Positions 10,292 through 19,563 are shown, counted from the first letter of the stretch. The stretch: 64,000 nucleotides of DNA from an uncultured Clostridia bacterium (GCA_945919375.1 CAMEJD010000001.1:62001-126000); one strand, 5' to 3'. Translations and numbers: made by a program. The notes: generated by a model not told the origin, from the letters alone.

Positions 10292-10298
10292 ATTACAA

Positions 10299-10508
10299 AT
10301 GAATACATCGGGAATTATAGGTAAAAATATTAAAGAAGCAAGAAAGTTCTCCGGACTTACGCAAAAAAATGTGGCGCTTAAATTATTTATGACACAACAA
10401 CAGTATAGTAGGTTTGAAAATGGGAAATTTGAGTTAAATTATGAACAGATTTTAAAGTTATGTAAGTTATATAATGTCACGCCCAATGATATATTTGATA
10501 TAAAATAA
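10299..10508 (+). CDS. XRE-family helix-turn-helix transcriptional regulator
   Basis: 69 residues made almost entirely of one HTH_3 domain: IGKNIKEARKFSGLTQKNVALKLFMTQQQYSRFENGKFELNYEQILKLCKLYNVTPNDIF, including the usual SRFENG recognition-helix region. It has no effector domain. It is divergent from the giant LRR gene with 122 bp between, so it is the obvious candidate regulator of that gene and of itself. The ATG has no Shine-Dalgarno sequence but sits 7 nt after an extended -10 box. The terminator at 10507-10538 begins right at its stop codon. Confidence 0.9.
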   Translation: MNTSGIIGKNIKEARKFSGLTQKNVALKLFMTQQQYSRFENGKFELNYEQILKLCKLYNVTPNDIFDIK

Positions 10509-10538
10509 AAAAAGTTTGAGAATATTCTCAAACTTTTT
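10507..10538. terminator. Bidirectional palindromic terminator, copy 2
   Basis: A7-GTTTGAGAATATTCTCAAAC-T5. It ends the XRE gene on one side and the whole ribosomal operon (rplQ) on the other, and is identical over 32 bp to the element at 3318-3349. Confidence 0.85.
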
Positions 10539-10555
10539 GTTTTTATAAATTATAA

Positions 10556-11062
10556 TTAGATGAGTTCAACTATTGCAAGTTCACCGGCATCACCTTTTCT
10601 GGTTGATGTTTTGATAACTCTTGTGTAGCCACCAGCTGTTCCAAGTTCTTTTGCTCTTTCTGCATATTTTGGAGCATAAACATTGAAAATCTTTTCTACA
10701 AGAGGATAATTGATTCCTTCTGTTCTTGCTTTGTAGCTTTCAAGACTTTCTTTTTCTTGTCTTTCTTCTGGAATGTCATAAACAAAAGCCATAATTTTTC
10801 TTCTTGCAGCAAGTTTCTTTGGACCATCGTTAACGATTTCCTTTTGAACTTTAGCACCATTTTCTGTTATAGTTTTTGTAACTTTAACATTGTCTTCATA
10901 AGTGTTGATTGCAAGTGTAAGGATTTTTTCAGCTTTGCTTGCAACATTTTTTGCTTTTGCAACACTTGTTTCAATTCTACCATGTTTAAAAAGGTAGGAA
11001 ACTTGGTTTCTGAGTACTGCCATTCTTTGGTCTGTTGGTCTTCCTAATTTGTTGTTAGACAT
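10556..11062 (-). CDS. rplQ: 50S ribosomal protein L17
   Basis: 168 residues; L17 is usually 115-130. The N-terminus (LGRPTDQRMAVLRNQVSYLFKHGRIETSVAKAK) and C-terminus (GYTRVIKTSTRKGDAGELAIVELI) are canonical, so the extra length is an internal charged insertion around residues 55-115 (KVTKTITENGAKVQKEIVNDG, EERQEKESLESYKART). L17 binds 23S rRNA near the tunnel exit. It is the last gene of the S10-spc-alpha operon, 14 nt after rpoA, with AGGAG before the ATG. Confidence 0.96.
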   Translation of the reverse strand: MSNNKLGRPTDQRMAVLRNQVSYLFKHGRIETSVAKAKNVASKAEKILTLAINTYEDNVKVTKTITENGAKVQKEIVNDGPKKLAARRKIMAFVYDIPEERQEKESLESYKARTEGINYPLVEKIFNVYAPKYAERAKELGTAGGYTRVIKTSTRKGDAGELAIVELI

Positions 11063-11076
11063 AATTTTCTCCTTTA

Positions 11077-12030
11077 TTATTCTTCATCGTTCTTTAACCC
11101 CAAACCATAAGTTTGAAGTTTTGCAACGACTTCTTCTATAGATTTTAATCCAAGGTTTCTAACCTTTAACATATCACCTTTTGATTTTTTGATAAGATCT
11201 TCAACAGTGTTGATGTTTGCTCTTTTTAGGCAATTATACGATCTAACAGAAAGATCCATTTCTTCAATAGGCATTTCAAGAACTTTTGTTTGTTCATCTT
11301 CTTCTTTGCTTACCAAGATATTAACTCCTGACATTTCATCGCAAAGTTCAACAAACAAGCCAACATGTTCTTGGATAATTTTTCCTGCAAGGCTTACAAC
11401 ATCTCTTGCTGGAGTTGTTCCATTTGTTTCAACTTCCAAAGTTAATTTATCGTAGTTCATATCTTGTCCAACACGGGCATTTTCTACAGAATAACTAACT
11501 TTTTTAACAGGTGAATAAAGGGAATCAATTGCAATATATTCCAATGTATCAACTCTTTCTTTGTTTACAACATTTGGAACATATCCTCTACCTCTACCAA
11601 TGAGAACATCAAGTTGGAAAACTGAATCGTCATCAGCAGTGCAAATGTGAAGGTCTGGATTTAAAATTTCAACTTCATCATTTGGTTCAAAATCTCTTGC
11701 AGTGATTTCTCCTGCGCCTTTGTGATTTATTCTTAATATTGATGTAAAATCACGATCTTTATTTGTTGTCTTAACTGCCAATGTTTTGATATTTAAAACA
11801 ATATCAACAACATCTTCAGCAATGCCAGGAACTGTTGAGAATTCATGAGAAACACCAGCAATTCTAATAGCGATTGGTGCAGCACCAGGAAGAGCACCCA
11901 AAAGGGTTCTTCTCATTGCATTACCAAGTGTAAGACCCATACCACGTTCAAGTGGTTCAATGATAAATCTAGCGTAAGAGCCACCTTCAGTTTCTTCGCA
12001 AGTAATTTTTGGTTTTTCGATTTCCATCAT
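11077..12030 (-). CDS. rpoA: DNA-directed RNA polymerase alpha subunit
   Basis: 317 residues, a normal length. The N-terminal dimerisation domain (RFIIEPLERGMGLTLGNAMRRTLLGALPGAA) nucleates core polymerase assembly. The C-terminal domain (~250-310; MDLSVRSYNCLKRANINTVEDLIKKS, NLGLKSIEEV) contacts UP elements and activators. Two ATGs lie in tandem (MME) and either could be used. It sits between rpsD and rplQ, the conserved alpha-operon order. Confidence 0.98.
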   Translation of the reverse strand: MMEIEKPKITCEETEGGSYARFIIEPLERGMGLTLGNAMRRTLLGALPGAAPIAIRIAGVSHEFSTVPGIAEDVVDIVLNIKTLAVKTTNKDRDFTSILRINHKGAGEITARDFEPNDEVEILNPDLHICTADDDSVFQLDVLIGRGRGYVPNVVNKERVDTLEYIAIDSLYSPVKKVSYSVENARVGQDMNYDKLTLEVETNGTTPARDVVSLAGKIIQEHVGLFVELCDEMSGVNILVSKEEDEQTKVLEMPIEEMDLSVRSYNCLKRANINTVEDLIKKSKGDMLKVRNLGLKSIEEVVAKLQTYGLGLKNDEE

Positions 12031-12053
12031 AATAAATTATTCCTCCCTATCTA

Positions 12054-12674
12054 TTATCTTGAATACAACTCTATGATTAAGTGTTCTTTTATGTTAAGGT
12101 CAATATCTTCTCTTGTTGGTAATGCAAGTACTTTACCTTCTAGTGTATCACTGTTAAATTCAAGCCATTTTGGCATAACAATTTTCATACCTTTAAGTCC
12201 TTTGAACATATCAAGGTCTTTTTTGCTATCTTTAACTGCGATTACATCTCCAACCTTAACTTGATAAGATGGAATGTTTACTGTTTTACCATTAACTGTG
12301 ATTTGAGAGTGGTTTACAATTTGACGACATTCACTTCTTGATGAACCGATACCCATTCTGTAAACAACGTTATCAAGTCTTCTTTCAATCAATGATAACA
12401 TATTTTCACCGGTAATACCTTTCATTCTTTCAGCTTCTTCATAATATCTTCTGAATTGATTTTCAAGTATTCCGTATGCTCTTTTAACTTTTTGCTTTTC
12501 TCTTAATTGAGTACCATATTCGGTTACTCTTTTCCTACCTGTGCCATGTTGTCCAGGAGCAACAGGTCTTCTTTCCATTGCACATTTCTTTGAAGTACAT
12601 CTTTCGCCTTTAAGGAATAATTTGCATCCTTCTCTGCGACATTGTCTACAATCTGCGCCTATCATTTTAGCCAT
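12054..12674 (-). CDS. rpsD: 30S ribosomal protein S4
   Basis: 206 residues. It has the S4 N-terminal domain with Cys residues near the start ([18 protein letters not shown], zinc-type S4) and the S4 RNA-binding domain at ~95-155 ([33 protein letters not shown]). S4 binds 16S rRNA early in assembly and in many bacteria represses its own operon. It lies inside the alpha operon here, whereas in Bacillus rpsD is elsewhere. Confidence 0.98.
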   Translation of the reverse strand: MAKMIGADCRQCRREGCKLFLKGERCTSKKCAMERRPVAPGQHGTGRKRVTEYGTQLREKQKVKRAYGILENQFRRYYEEAERMKGITGENMLSLIERRLDNVVYRMGIGSSRSECRQIVNHSQITVNGKTVNIPSYQVKVGDVIAVKDSKKDLDMFKGLKGMKIVMPKWLEFNSDTLEGKVLALPTREDIDLNIKEHLIIELYSR

Positions 12675-12684
12675 GTTAATCTCC

Positions 12685-13083
12685 TTAAATTCTTCTTACT
12701 TTTGGTGGTCTGCAACCGTTATGAGCGATTGGAGAAACATCCTTAATTAAAGTAACACCGATTTCTGCTGCTTGAAGTGCTCTTATTGCAGATTCACGAC
12801 CGTTACCAGGTCCTTTAACATAAACTTCAACAGATTTAATTCCGTGTTCTTTTGCGACTTTTGCTGCATCTTCAACGCATTGTTGAGCTGCAAATGGTGT
12901 ACTCTTTTTTGAACCCTTGAAGCCAAGTTTTCCGCTTGAGCACCATGATAATGTGTTACCTTGAAGGTCTGTAAAGGTAATTGTTGTGTTATTAAATGAA
13001 GATTTAATATGCACTTGACCTTTATCAATGTTTTTACTTACTCTTTTCTTTTTTGTTACAGTAGCTTTCTTTACGTCTGCCAT
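12685..13083 (-). CDS. rpsK: 30S ribosomal protein S11
   Basis: 132 residues. The S11 core is canonical: [30 protein letters not shown] and the C-terminal [18 protein letters not shown]. The N-terminal extension is Lys-rich. S11 forms the 30S platform near the Shine-Dalgarno duplex. It is 15 nt after rpsM. The overlapping 12783-13028 ORF is a shadow. Confidence 0.98.
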   Translation of the reverse strand: MADVKKATVTKKKRVSKNIDKGQVHIKSSFNNTTITFTDLQGNTLSWCSSGKLGFKGSKKSTPFAAQQCVEDAAKVAKEHGIKSVEVYVKGPGNGRESAIRALQAAEIGVTLIKDVSPIAHNGCRPPKVRRI

Positions 13084-13098
13084 ACTAACTCCTTAATC

Positions 13099-13479
13099 TT
13101 ATAACTTACCTTTCTTTGATGAGCCACCAACGACTTTTCTTGGACCCTTTCTTGTTCTGCAGTTAGTTCTTGTGTTTTGACCACGAACAGGAAGACCTTT
13201 ACGGTGTCTTGTTCCTCTGTAGGAACCAATTTCTGTTAATCTTTTAATGTTGAGTGATACTTCTTTTCTTAAATCTCCTTCAACTGTTAAGTTGTGTTCG
13301 ATATAGTTACGAAGTTTAGCAACATCATTTTCATCCAAATCTTTTACTCTTGTGTTTGGATCAATTTTTGTTTCAGCCAAAATTTCATTAGCAGTATGTC
13401 TACCAATTCCGTAGATATATGTTAAACCAATTTCAACTCTTTTTTCTCTGGGTAAATCAACACCAGCGATTCTTGCCAT
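13099..13479 (-). CDS. rpsM: 30S ribosomal protein S13
   Basis: 126 residues. [27 protein letters not shown] and the C-terminal [22 protein letters not shown] are S13 signatures. S13 sits in the 30S head and contacts the P-site tRNA and L5. A strong hairpin lies in the 93-nt gap upstream. Its Shine-Dalgarno sequence is CGGAGG. Confidence 0.98.
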   Translation of the reverse strand: MARIAGVDLPREKRVEIGLTYIYGIGRHTANEILAETKIDPNTRVKDLDENDVAKLRNYIEHNLTVEGDLRKEVSLNIKRLTEIGSYRGTRHRKGLPVRGQNTRTNCRTRKGPRKVVGGSSKKGKL

Positions 13480-13523
13480 ATTTTCCTCCGAAATCTTTTA
13501 AAATAATTTTTTAATCTATATAG

Positions 13524-13559
13524 ACGAACTCACAAATAATCAGCCGCTTGTGATTTCGT
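13524..13559 (-). promoter_or_regulatory. Hairpin in the rpmJ-rpsM gap, candidate alpha-operon control element
   Basis: On the minus strand ACGAAATCACAA pairs with TTGTGAGTTCGT: 11 of 12 positions with one mismatch and a 12-nt loop. It lies about 45 nt before rpsM, the first alpha-operon gene. S4 or S13 autoregulation at this junction is known in other bacteria; its role here is inferred. Confidence 0.45.
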
Positions 13560-13573
13560 TGTTTTCAAATTTA

Positions 13574-13690
13574 TTAACCTTGTGTTTGTTTATGAGATTT
13601 GTCTTTTGAACAAATAACCATAACCTTGCCTTCACGTTTGATAACTTTACATTTATCACACATAGGTTTTACTGATGGTCTTACTTTCAT
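13574..13690 (-). CDS. rpmJ: 50S ribosomal protein L36
   Basis: 38 residues, below the cutoff of the ORF track: [20 protein letters not shown], then a zinc-binding tail with a further Cys and His ([11 protein letters not shown]). The four ligands C-x2-C-x12-C-x4-H mark the zinc-containing L36 form. The ATG has a good AGGAG sequence and lies between infA and rpsM, exactly where rpmJ sits in most Bacillota. Confidence 0.95.
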   Translation of the reverse strand: MKVRPSVKPMCDKCKVIKREGKVMVICSKDKSHKQTQG

Positions 13691-13729
13691 AATCTCTCCT
13701 TTCAATTATCAATTTAAGAATAATCTTAT

Positions 13730-13948
13730 CTATTTTATTCTATAAGTTATTCTGCCTTTTGTCAAATCGTAAGGGCTCATTTCTATTTTTACCTTATCGC
13801 CTTCCAAAATTTTTATATAATTCATTCTAAGTCTACCTGAGATATATGCGTTAATCAAAACACCATTTTCCAAGCGAACTTTAAAGGCTGTGTTTGGTAA
13901 AACTTCTTCAACTACCCCTTCAAATTCTATCACATCTTCTTTCGACAT
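13730..13948 (-). CDS. infA: Translation initiation factor IF-1
   Basis: 72 residues, a single S1/OB-fold: [66 protein letters not shown]-1 blocks the A site during initiation. It stands between the KOW gene and rpmJ in the conserved order map-KOW-infA-rpmJ-rpsM. Confidence 0.98.
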   Translation of the reverse strand: MSKEDVIEFEGVVEEVLPNTAFKVRLENGVLINAYISGRLRMNYIKILEGDKVKIEMSPYDLTKGRITYRIK

Positions 13949-13960
13949 ACAAACTCCTTT

Positions 13961-14227
13961 TTAGATTATGCTTAAATTATCAATTGTTTTTCTTATTTCA
14001 CTATCAAGAATTTTTTGGTTTCCCCTAAACTTTTCTTGAATACTTTCAATAATTTGACCTGTCGGTCTTAGATGCTTAAATTTTTTCTTTTTTGGGTTTT
14101 GGATTGTCCTTTGTTTCCCATCAACAACATAGGCATAACCATTTTCAACATTTTTTACAATGTACAAATGTCCGTTATCTCTACCTTGTGTGGACACAAC
14201 AACCATACCCTCTACAATTTCTAGCAT
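13961..14227 (-). CDS. KOW domain RNA-binding protein (L14e-like)
   Basis: 88 residues. The N-terminal half (EIVEGMVVVSTQGRDNGHLYIVKNVENGYAYVVDGKQRTIQNPKKKKFKHLRPTG) is a KOW/SH3-type barrel resembling archaeal L14e. This small protein is commonly found between map and infA in clostridial ribosomal operons. It probably binds rRNA or the ribosome, but its role is not established. It is 11 nt from map and 12 nt from infA, and so is translated with them. Confidence 0.85.
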   Translation of the reverse strand: MLEIVEGMVVVSTQGRDNGHLYIVKNVENGYAYVVDGKQRTIQNPKKKKFKHLRPTGQIIESIQEKFRGNQKILDSEIRKTIDNLSII

Positions 14228-14238
14228 AGATTTTCCTT

Positions 14239-14982
14239 TTATAACGATAGAATCTCCACACCATTTGCTGTAACAATTACTGTGTTTTCATAATGTCCTG
14301 CTGGCAAGCCGTCATCAGTTTTAATTGTCCAACCATCATCTTCCATATATATGTATCTTTCCCCCATTGTTATCATAGGCTCAATTGCAAGACACATATT
14401 TTCTTTTACGGTGATTCCATGATTTGGTTTTCCATAATTTGGAACTTCTGGATCTTCGTGCATATTATGACCAATTCCATGACCGACTAATTCACGAACG
14501 ACACCATAACCAAAACTTTCTGCATATGTTTGAATTGCATTTCCAAGTTCACCAAGTTTTGCACCTGGTCTTAAATGCTTTATGCCTTCAAAAAAGCATT
14601 GTTTTGTTACATCAATAAGTTTTTGTTTTTCTTTGGATATTTTTCCTACTGGGAATGTTCTTGCGGCGTCACCATTGTAACCGTCAACAATAGTTCCAAT
14701 ATCAACAGAGATTATGTCACCTTCTTTCAAAATAATGTCTTTTGAAGGAATACCATGAACAACAGTTTCATTAACTGATGTACAAATGCTTGCAGGATAG
14801 CCTTCAAAGCCTTTAAATGAAGGAATAGCACCATTATCTATTATAAACTTTTCTACCAATTTGTCAAGTTCATAAGTTGAAATTCCGGGACGAATTTGTG
14901 ACTCTGCATACCTTAATGCATCACCAACAATTTTGTTTGCCTTTCGCATTCCGTCAAAATCTTGTTGTGTTCTACAAATCAT
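14239..14982 (-). CDS. map: Methionine aminopeptidase, type I
   Basis: 247 residues. It has the pita-bread fold with the metal ligands expected for MetAP: Asp in DIGTIVDGYNGDAART, His in GHGIGHNMHEDPEVPNYG, and Glu in AIEPMI and YENTVIV. It removes the initiator Met from nascent proteins when the second residue is small. It is in the conserved position after adk. MI at the start and the spacing to adk support the ATG at 14982. Confidence 0.97.
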   Translation of the reverse strand: MICRTQQDFDGMRKANKIVGDALRYAESQIRPGISTYELDKLVEKFIIDNGAIPSFKGFEGYPASICTSVNETVVHGIPSKDIILKEGDIISVDIGTIVDGYNGDAARTFPVGKISKEKQKLIDVTKQCFFEGIKHLRPGAKLGELGNAIQTYAESFGYGVVRELVGHGIGHNMHEDPEVPNYGKPNHGITVKENMCLAIEPMITMGERYIYMEDDGWTIKTDDGLPAGHYENTVIVTANGVEILSL

Positions 14983-15003
14983 ATAAAAACCTTCTTTATT
15001 TCA

Positions 15004-15618
15004 CTATAATTCTTTTGAAATTTTTTTAAAAACTTCAGAAGAATCTCCATTCCCATCAACTTCTACAAGTTTGTTTAGTTTCTTGTAATAAGCAATGAGT
15101 GGTCTTGTTTCGTTTTGAAATACATCAAAACGATTTTTTAATACTTCTTCGGTATCATCTTCCCTTGTAATAAGCTCAACTCCACACTCATCACAATAAT
15201 TCGATTTGTGCGTTTTTGTGTTGTAAATAGTATTACATTTTGGACAAACACGCCTACCCAAACTTCGTTCAAGTAATGTATTATATCCAACTTTAAGATA
15301 GATAACCTTTGTTATATTTGAAATCTTATCAAGTGCAATTGCTTGTGATAATGTTCTTGGAAAACCGTCCAAAACGTAACCGTTTGCAGTGTCACTTTGT
15401 CCAAGTCTTGCCCTTACCAAATCAATAACAATTTCATCTGGAACAAGTTTCCCAGAGTTGATATATTCTTCTGTTTTTATTCCCAACATTGTTTTATTTT
15501 TGATATTTTCCCTTATTATATCTCCCGTTGAAATAACCGGAATATCATAAGTTTGTTTCAAGAAATTTGACATTGTGCCTTTTCCACTTGCCGGTGCACC
15601 TAATAAAATTATGTTCAT
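15004..15618 (-). CDS. adk: Adenylate kinase
   Basis: 204 residues. The P-loop is GAPASGKGT (residues 7-15), followed by the NMP-binding region (VISTGDIIRENI) and DGFPRT. The LID carries four cysteines (CPKCNTIYNTKTHKSNYCDEC), the zinc-type lid of Gram-positive adenylate kinases. The enzyme interconverts ATP+AMP and 2 ADP. It lies between secY and map as in Bacillus. The 76-nt gap to secY contains an 11-bp perfect stem-loop. Confidence 0.98.
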   Translation of the reverse strand: MNIILLGAPASGKGTMSNFLKQTYDIPVISTGDIIRENIKNKTMLGIKTEEYINSGKLVPDEIVIDLVRARLGQSDTANGYVLDGFPRTLSQAIALDKISNITKVIYLKVGYNTLLERSLGRRVCPKCNTIYNTKTHKSNYCDECGVELITREDDTEEVLKNRFDVFQNETRPLIAYYKKLNKLVEVDGNGDSSEVFKKISKEL

Positions 15619-15644
15619 ATAACCTCACTATTTATATATTAACC

Positions 15645-15676
15645 GAATACAAAAGCCTAAAAAGACTTTTGTATTC
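15645..15676 (-). promoter_or_regulatory. Stem-loop between secY and adk
   Basis: GAATACAAAAG and CTTTTGTATTC form an 11-bp perfect inverted repeat around a 10-nt loop. No uridine tract follows on the minus strand, so it is more likely an RNA-processing or stabilising element, or a leaky attenuator, than a full terminator. Confidence 0.45.
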
Positions 15677-15694
15677 ATAATATATTAAATAATC

Positions 15695-17014
15695 TTATTT
15701 CAAAAATCCTCTATAATTTCTCATTAACATTTGAGCATCAAGTTGTTTGTCTAGTTCCAATGCAACAGAAACCAAAATCATAAGACCGGTAACACTGAAT
15801 GCATTGATAAGTGTTGAATCAAGACTTGTTGTTGCAAGTGCATTGAACACCAAACTTGGGACTAATGCAATAAATGCCAAATAAATTGCGCCAAATAATG
15901 TTAATCTTGAAGATATTTTCCCCAAATATTCGGCAGTAGGTTTCCCTGCTCTTATTCCTGGGATAAATCCACCATTTTGTTGAATTTGTTTACTTACATC
16001 TTCTGGGTTGAATGTTATTTGTGCATAGAAATATGCAAAGAATAAGATTAACAAAGCAGTTGCTACAATATAAACCCAAGATGCTGTTCCCATATATTTT
16101 GTCCACCAATCTGCAAATGGAGTATTTGGCCAGAAAATGCTAATAAGCATTTGTGGGAAAGATACAATTGCATTTGCAAAGATGATAGGGATAACACCTG
16201 TTGCATTCACTTTGATAGGAATGTTGGTAGATTGACCACCATACATTTTTCTACCTTTAACTTGCTTTGCGTATTGGACCGGTACTTTTCTTTCTGCGTT
16301 ATCAATAAATACAATCAATGCAAATATAACAACAACAGCAAGTAAAAATACTAAAATTGTCCAAATATAATCAATATTTTGTCCAACACCTTGAAAAGCG
16401 GTGTAAAGACCAGTACAAGCAGTTGACAAAATACCAACAAAGATTAGAAGTGACAAACCATTTCCAACCCCAAGGTCAGTAATTCTTTCACCTAACCAAA
16501 CTGTAAACATTGCACCACTAATTAAAACTAATGCAATAAATGTACAAGTTAACCAAGTAGGAACTCCTGCACCCAACATTCTTGTATCAATAAAACCTTC
16601 ACTGTTTGCATATGAAACAACAATACCAATTGCTTGAGCAGTTGCCAAAACTAAAGCACAAATACGGGTGTAAAGATTGATTTTCTTTCTCCCCTCTTCG
16701 CCTTGCTTTGAAATTCTTTCCAAAGAAGGAATTGCAACAGCCAAAAGTTGAATAATAATTGATGCACTAATATATGGCGAAACACCAAGTGCAAAGAATG
16801 AGGCATTGGCAAGAGCACCACCAGAGATTGAGTTTAGCAATCCAAGGAAAGTTACTCCGCCACTCATTTGTGCAGAATCTTCAAGTGCTCCGGGACTAAT
16901 GCCAGGAACCGTTAACCAACACCCAACTCTATATATGAATAAGAGTAGTAATGTTAGTAACATTTTTTTTCTTAAATCTTTTATTTTGAATGCGTTAATG
17001 AATGTTTTAAACAT
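15695..17014 (-). CDS. secY: Preprotein translocase channel subunit SecY
   Basis: 439 residues, with ten membrane segments recognisable by hydrophobicity. Typical SecY motifs include the plug region with SGGALANASFFALGVSPYISASIIIQLL and the cytosolic loop GQSTNIPIKVNATGVIPIIFA. SecY forms the SecYEG channel for export and membrane insertion. Its ATG overlaps the rplO stop (TAATG at 17014), implying translational coupling. Confidence 0.98.
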   Translation of the reverse strand: MFKTFINAFKIKDLRKKMLLTLLLLFIYRVGCWLTVPGISPGALEDSAQMSGGVTFLGLLNSISGGALANASFFALGVSPYISASIIIQLLAVAIPSLERISKQGEEGRKKINLYTRICALVLATAQAIGIVVSYANSEGFIDTRMLGAGVPTWLTCTFIALVLISGAMFTVWLGERITDLGVGNGLSLLIFVGILSTACTGLYTAFQGVGQNIDYIWTILVFLLAVVVIFALIVFIDNAERKVPVQYAKQVKGRKMYGGQSTNIPIKVNATGVIPIIFANAIVSFPQMLISIFWPNTPFADWWTKYMGTASWVYIVATALLILFFAYFYAQITFNPEDVSKQIQQNGGFIPGIRAGKPTAEYLGKISSRLTLFGAIYLAFIALVPSLVFNALATTSLDSTLINAFSVTGLMILVSVALELDKQLDAQMLMRNYRGFLK

Positions 17015-17460
17015 TAGATCACCTCAGCTTTTCCACCGGCTTTTTCGATTTTTTCGATAGCACTCTTTGTAAATTTTTTAGCTTTAACAGTAAGAGGCTT
17101 TGTAAGTTCACCATTGCCAAGTACTTTTAAACCGTATGGCTCGATTTTGCCTACAACTCTATTTTCGTATAAAAGTTCTAGTGTAATAACTGAGTTTTCT
17201 TCAAATTGTTCAAGGTCTGCAACATTGCATGTTGAATATCTTTTTTCAAAATTGTAATTGTTAAAACCTCTAATTGGTAATTTTCTTGCGAGTGGAAGTT
17301 GTCCACCTTCAAATCCTGGTCTAACGCCACCGCCACTTCTAGCATTTTGGCCTTTATGACCCTTACCACTTGTTTTTCCTATACCACTACCAATTCCACG
17401 ACCTACTCTAACCGAAGCAGTTCTAGAATTTTTAGCTGGAGAAAGTGTTTGAATATCCAT
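17014..17460 (-). CDS. rplO: 50S ribosomal protein L15
   Basis: 148 residues. The basic Gly-rich N-terminus ([49 protein letters not shown]) is diagnostic. L15 is a late-assembling 23S rRNA-binding protein. Its stop overlaps the secY start. Confidence 0.98.
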   Translation of the reverse strand: MDIQTLSPAKNSRTASVRVGRGIGSGIGKTSGKGHKGQNARSGGGVRPGFEGGQLPLARKLPIRGFNNYNFEKRYSTCNVADLEQFEENSVITLELLYENRVVGKIEPYGLKVLGNGELTKPLTVKAKKFTKSAIEKIEKAGGKAEVI

Positions 17461-17469
17461 TTGTTCCTC

Positions 17470-17658
17470 CTATATCTCTTCAACCTTTACGAGATGTGCA
17501 ACTTTGGCAACACTGCCTCTAACGCTTGCATTATCTGGTAAAACGACTGAATGATTTAATTTTTTAAGTCCTAATGCCTCGGTAACTTTTGCTTGATTAC
17601 GATTGTAACCAATTGGACTTCTTACCAAAGTAATTTTTAATTTCTTTTCTTGTGCCAT
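17470..17658 (-). CDS. rpmD: 50S ribosomal protein L30
   Basis: 62 residues with the L30 fold: [55 protein letters not shown]. It lies between rpsE and rplO with 8-9 nt gaps. Confidence 0.97.
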   Translation of the reverse strand: MAQEKKLKITLVRSPIGYNRNQAKVTEALGLKKLNHSVVLPDNASVRGSVAKVAHLVKVEEI

Positions 17659-17666
17659 AATTCCTC

Positions 17667-18203
17667 CTAGATTTCCTCAACTGATTTTCCACGAAGTGCG
17701 GCAATCTGTTCTTTTGTTCTGATGCTTCTAAGTCCTCTTATAGTAGCCTTTACAGAATTGATTTTGTTTGTTGAACCGTGAATTTTTGTCACAATATCTT
17801 TAACGCCTGCAAGTTCAAGCACTGCACGAGCACCACCACCTGCAATAATTCCACAACCTTCTTTTGCTGGAAGTAAGTGTATTTTTGATGTACCATACTT
17901 ACCAACTGTTTCGTGTGGGATTGTTCCGTTTATAAGGTTAACTGGTTTCATATCTTTTTTAGCTGCTTGAGTTGCTTTTTCAATAGCCATTGGAACTTCT
18001 TTGGCTTTGCCAGTTCCCATTCCAACATTACCTTTTCTATCTCCGCATACAACAACAGCTGAGAATCTTAAAGTTCTACCACCTTTAACAACCTTTGTTA
18101 CTCTTCTTACAGCAACAAGGTTTTTATCGATGCCTTCATCTTCTCTTCTTGTTCTTTCTTCTCTTGGGGCTCTAGCCTTTTTAACTTTTTCTTGTTCTGC
18201 CAC
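17667..18203 (-). CDS. rpsE: 30S ribosomal protein S5
   Basis: 178 residues. The N-terminus is charged and slightly extended ([19 protein letters not shown]). The S5 double-stranded-RNA-binding domain ([40 protein letters not shown]) and C-terminal domain ([23 protein letters not shown]) follow. S5 supports the 30S decoding region and mRNA entry. Confidence 0.98.
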   Translation of the reverse strand: MAEQEKVKKARAPREERTRREDEGIDKNLVAVRRVTKVVKGGRTLRFSAVVVCGDRKGNVGMGTGKAKEVPMAIEKATQAAKKDMKPVNLINGTIPHETVGKYGTSKIHLLPAKEGCGIIAGGGARAVLELAGVKDIVTKIHGSTNKINSVKATIRGLRSIRTKEQIAALRGKSVEEI

Positions 18204-18212
18204 GATAACCTC

Positions 18213-18581
18213 CTAAAACTCAAGTCCAGCACTTCTTGCGCCATCGGCTAATGCTTGAACTCTACCTGTATAAATATATCCACCTCTGTCAAAAACTACA
18301 TTCTTAATTTTTGCTTTTAGTGCTTTTTTTGCAACAGCTTCACCAACAAGTTTTGCTTGTTCAGTTTTGCTTTTGCCCTTTAATTCTTTTTCAAGATCTT
18401 TATCTAAACTTGATGCAGAAACTAATGTTACGCCCTTTGTATCGTCAATGATTTGAGCATAGATTGCAACATTACTTCTATAAACACTAAGTCTTGGACA
18501 TTCACTTGTTCCAGAGATTTTTTCTCTAACACGAATATGTCTAAGAACTCTTTCTTCGTTTCTATCTCTCTTATTAAACAT
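18213..18581 (-). CDS. rplR: 50S ribosomal protein L18
   Basis: 122 residues. [43 protein letters not shown] and the C-terminal [26 protein letters not shown] are L18 signatures. It binds 5S rRNA with L5. Confidence 0.98.
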   Translation of the reverse strand: MFNKRDRNEERVLRHIRVREKISGTSECPRLSVYRSNVAIYAQIIDDTKGVTLVSASSLDKDLEKELKGKSKTEQAKLVGEAVAKKALKAKIKNVVFDRGGYIYTGRVQALADGARSAGLEF

Positions 18582-18594
18582 TTATGCTCTCCTC

Positions 18595-19146
18595 CTATTT
18601 CTTAGCGCCCTTTCCGGCTGCTTTACCAACTTTTCTTATAACAACTTCGTCACTATAACGAATTCCGTAAGCATGATATGGTTCAACTTTTCTTAGATCT
18701 CTTATTTTTGAAGCCACTTGACCAACTTTTTGTTTGTCAATTCCTTTTACAACGATTTCTGTTTGTGAAGGACATTCAAATGTGATGCCGTCTTCTTCAG
18801 GAATGTCAATTGTATGTGAATAACCAACATTAAGTACAAGTTTGTTACCTTGTTTTACAACTTTGTAACCAACACCATTTATAACAAGCTTCTTTTCAAA
18901 TCCATGAGTAACACCTGTTACCATGTTATTGATAAGTGCTCTATATAAACCGTGTTTTGCTTTTGTTTCATTTTCTTCATTTGCTCTTGTAAGTTCAACT
19001 TTGTTACCGTCAACCTTAACTGTGATAAGCCTGTCAACATTTTCTGTTAATGTACCTTTTGGTCCTTTAACTGTAACAACACCGTCTTTTTGTGTAAGTT
19101 CAACTCCTGCTGGCAAATCAATATGCTTTCTACCTATTCTTGACAT
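18595..19146 (-). CDS. rplF: 50S ribosomal protein L6
   Basis: 183 residues with two repeated L6 domains. The N-terminus is MSRIGRKHIDLPAGVELTQKDGVVTVKGPKGTL; the C-terminal part has RKVEPYHAYGIRYSDEVV followed by a short Lys/Gly-rich tail. L6 supports the factor-binding region of the 50S subunit. Confidence 0.98.
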   Translation of the reverse strand: MSRIGRKHIDLPAGVELTQKDGVVTVKGPKGTLTENVDRLITVKVDGNKVELTRANEENETKAKHGLYRALINNMVTGVTHGFEKKLVINGVGYKVVKQGNKLVLNVGYSHTIDIPEEDGITFECPSQTEIVVKGIDKQKVGQVASKIRDLRKVEPYHAYGIRYSDEVVIRKVGKAAGKGAKK

Positions 19147-19155
19147 ACTATCCTC

Positions 19156-19554
19156 CTACCATACAAAAGCCAATACTTCACCACCGACACCTAGTGAACG
19201 AGCTTTTTTATCTGTTAAAATACCTTTGTTTGTTGAAATAAGGGCAATTCCAAGACCATTTATAACCTTTGGAAGCTTATCTTTTTCTGCATAAACTCTA
19301 AGACCTGGCTTTGATATTCTTCTAAGTCCTTGGATAACACTTTCGCCATTGCTATCATACTTTAATGTAACTACAATATTTTTAATGTTTCCATTTTCAA
19401 CAAGTTTTGCTTCTTTTATATAACCTTCTTCAACCAAAATGTTCAATATTGACATTTTTTCATTTGAAGCTGGAATAGAAACTTCTGTGTGCTTTGCCGT
19501 AATTGCATTACGAATACGGGTAAGCATATCTGCGATTGGATCTGTTAAAATCAT
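19156..19554 (-). CDS. rpsH: 30S ribosomal protein S8
   Basis: 132 residues: [42 protein letters not shown], ending [17 protein letters not shown]8 binds helix 21 of 16S rRNA and, in E. coli, represses the spc operon. Confidence 0.98.
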   Translation of the reverse strand: MILTDPIADMLTRIRNAITAKHTEVSIPASNEKMSILNILVEEGYIKEAKLVENGNIKNIVVTLKYDSNGESVIQGLRRISKPGLRVYAEKDKLPKVINGLGIALISTNKGILTDKKARSLGVGGEVLAFVW

Positions 19555-19563
19555 ATTACCTCC

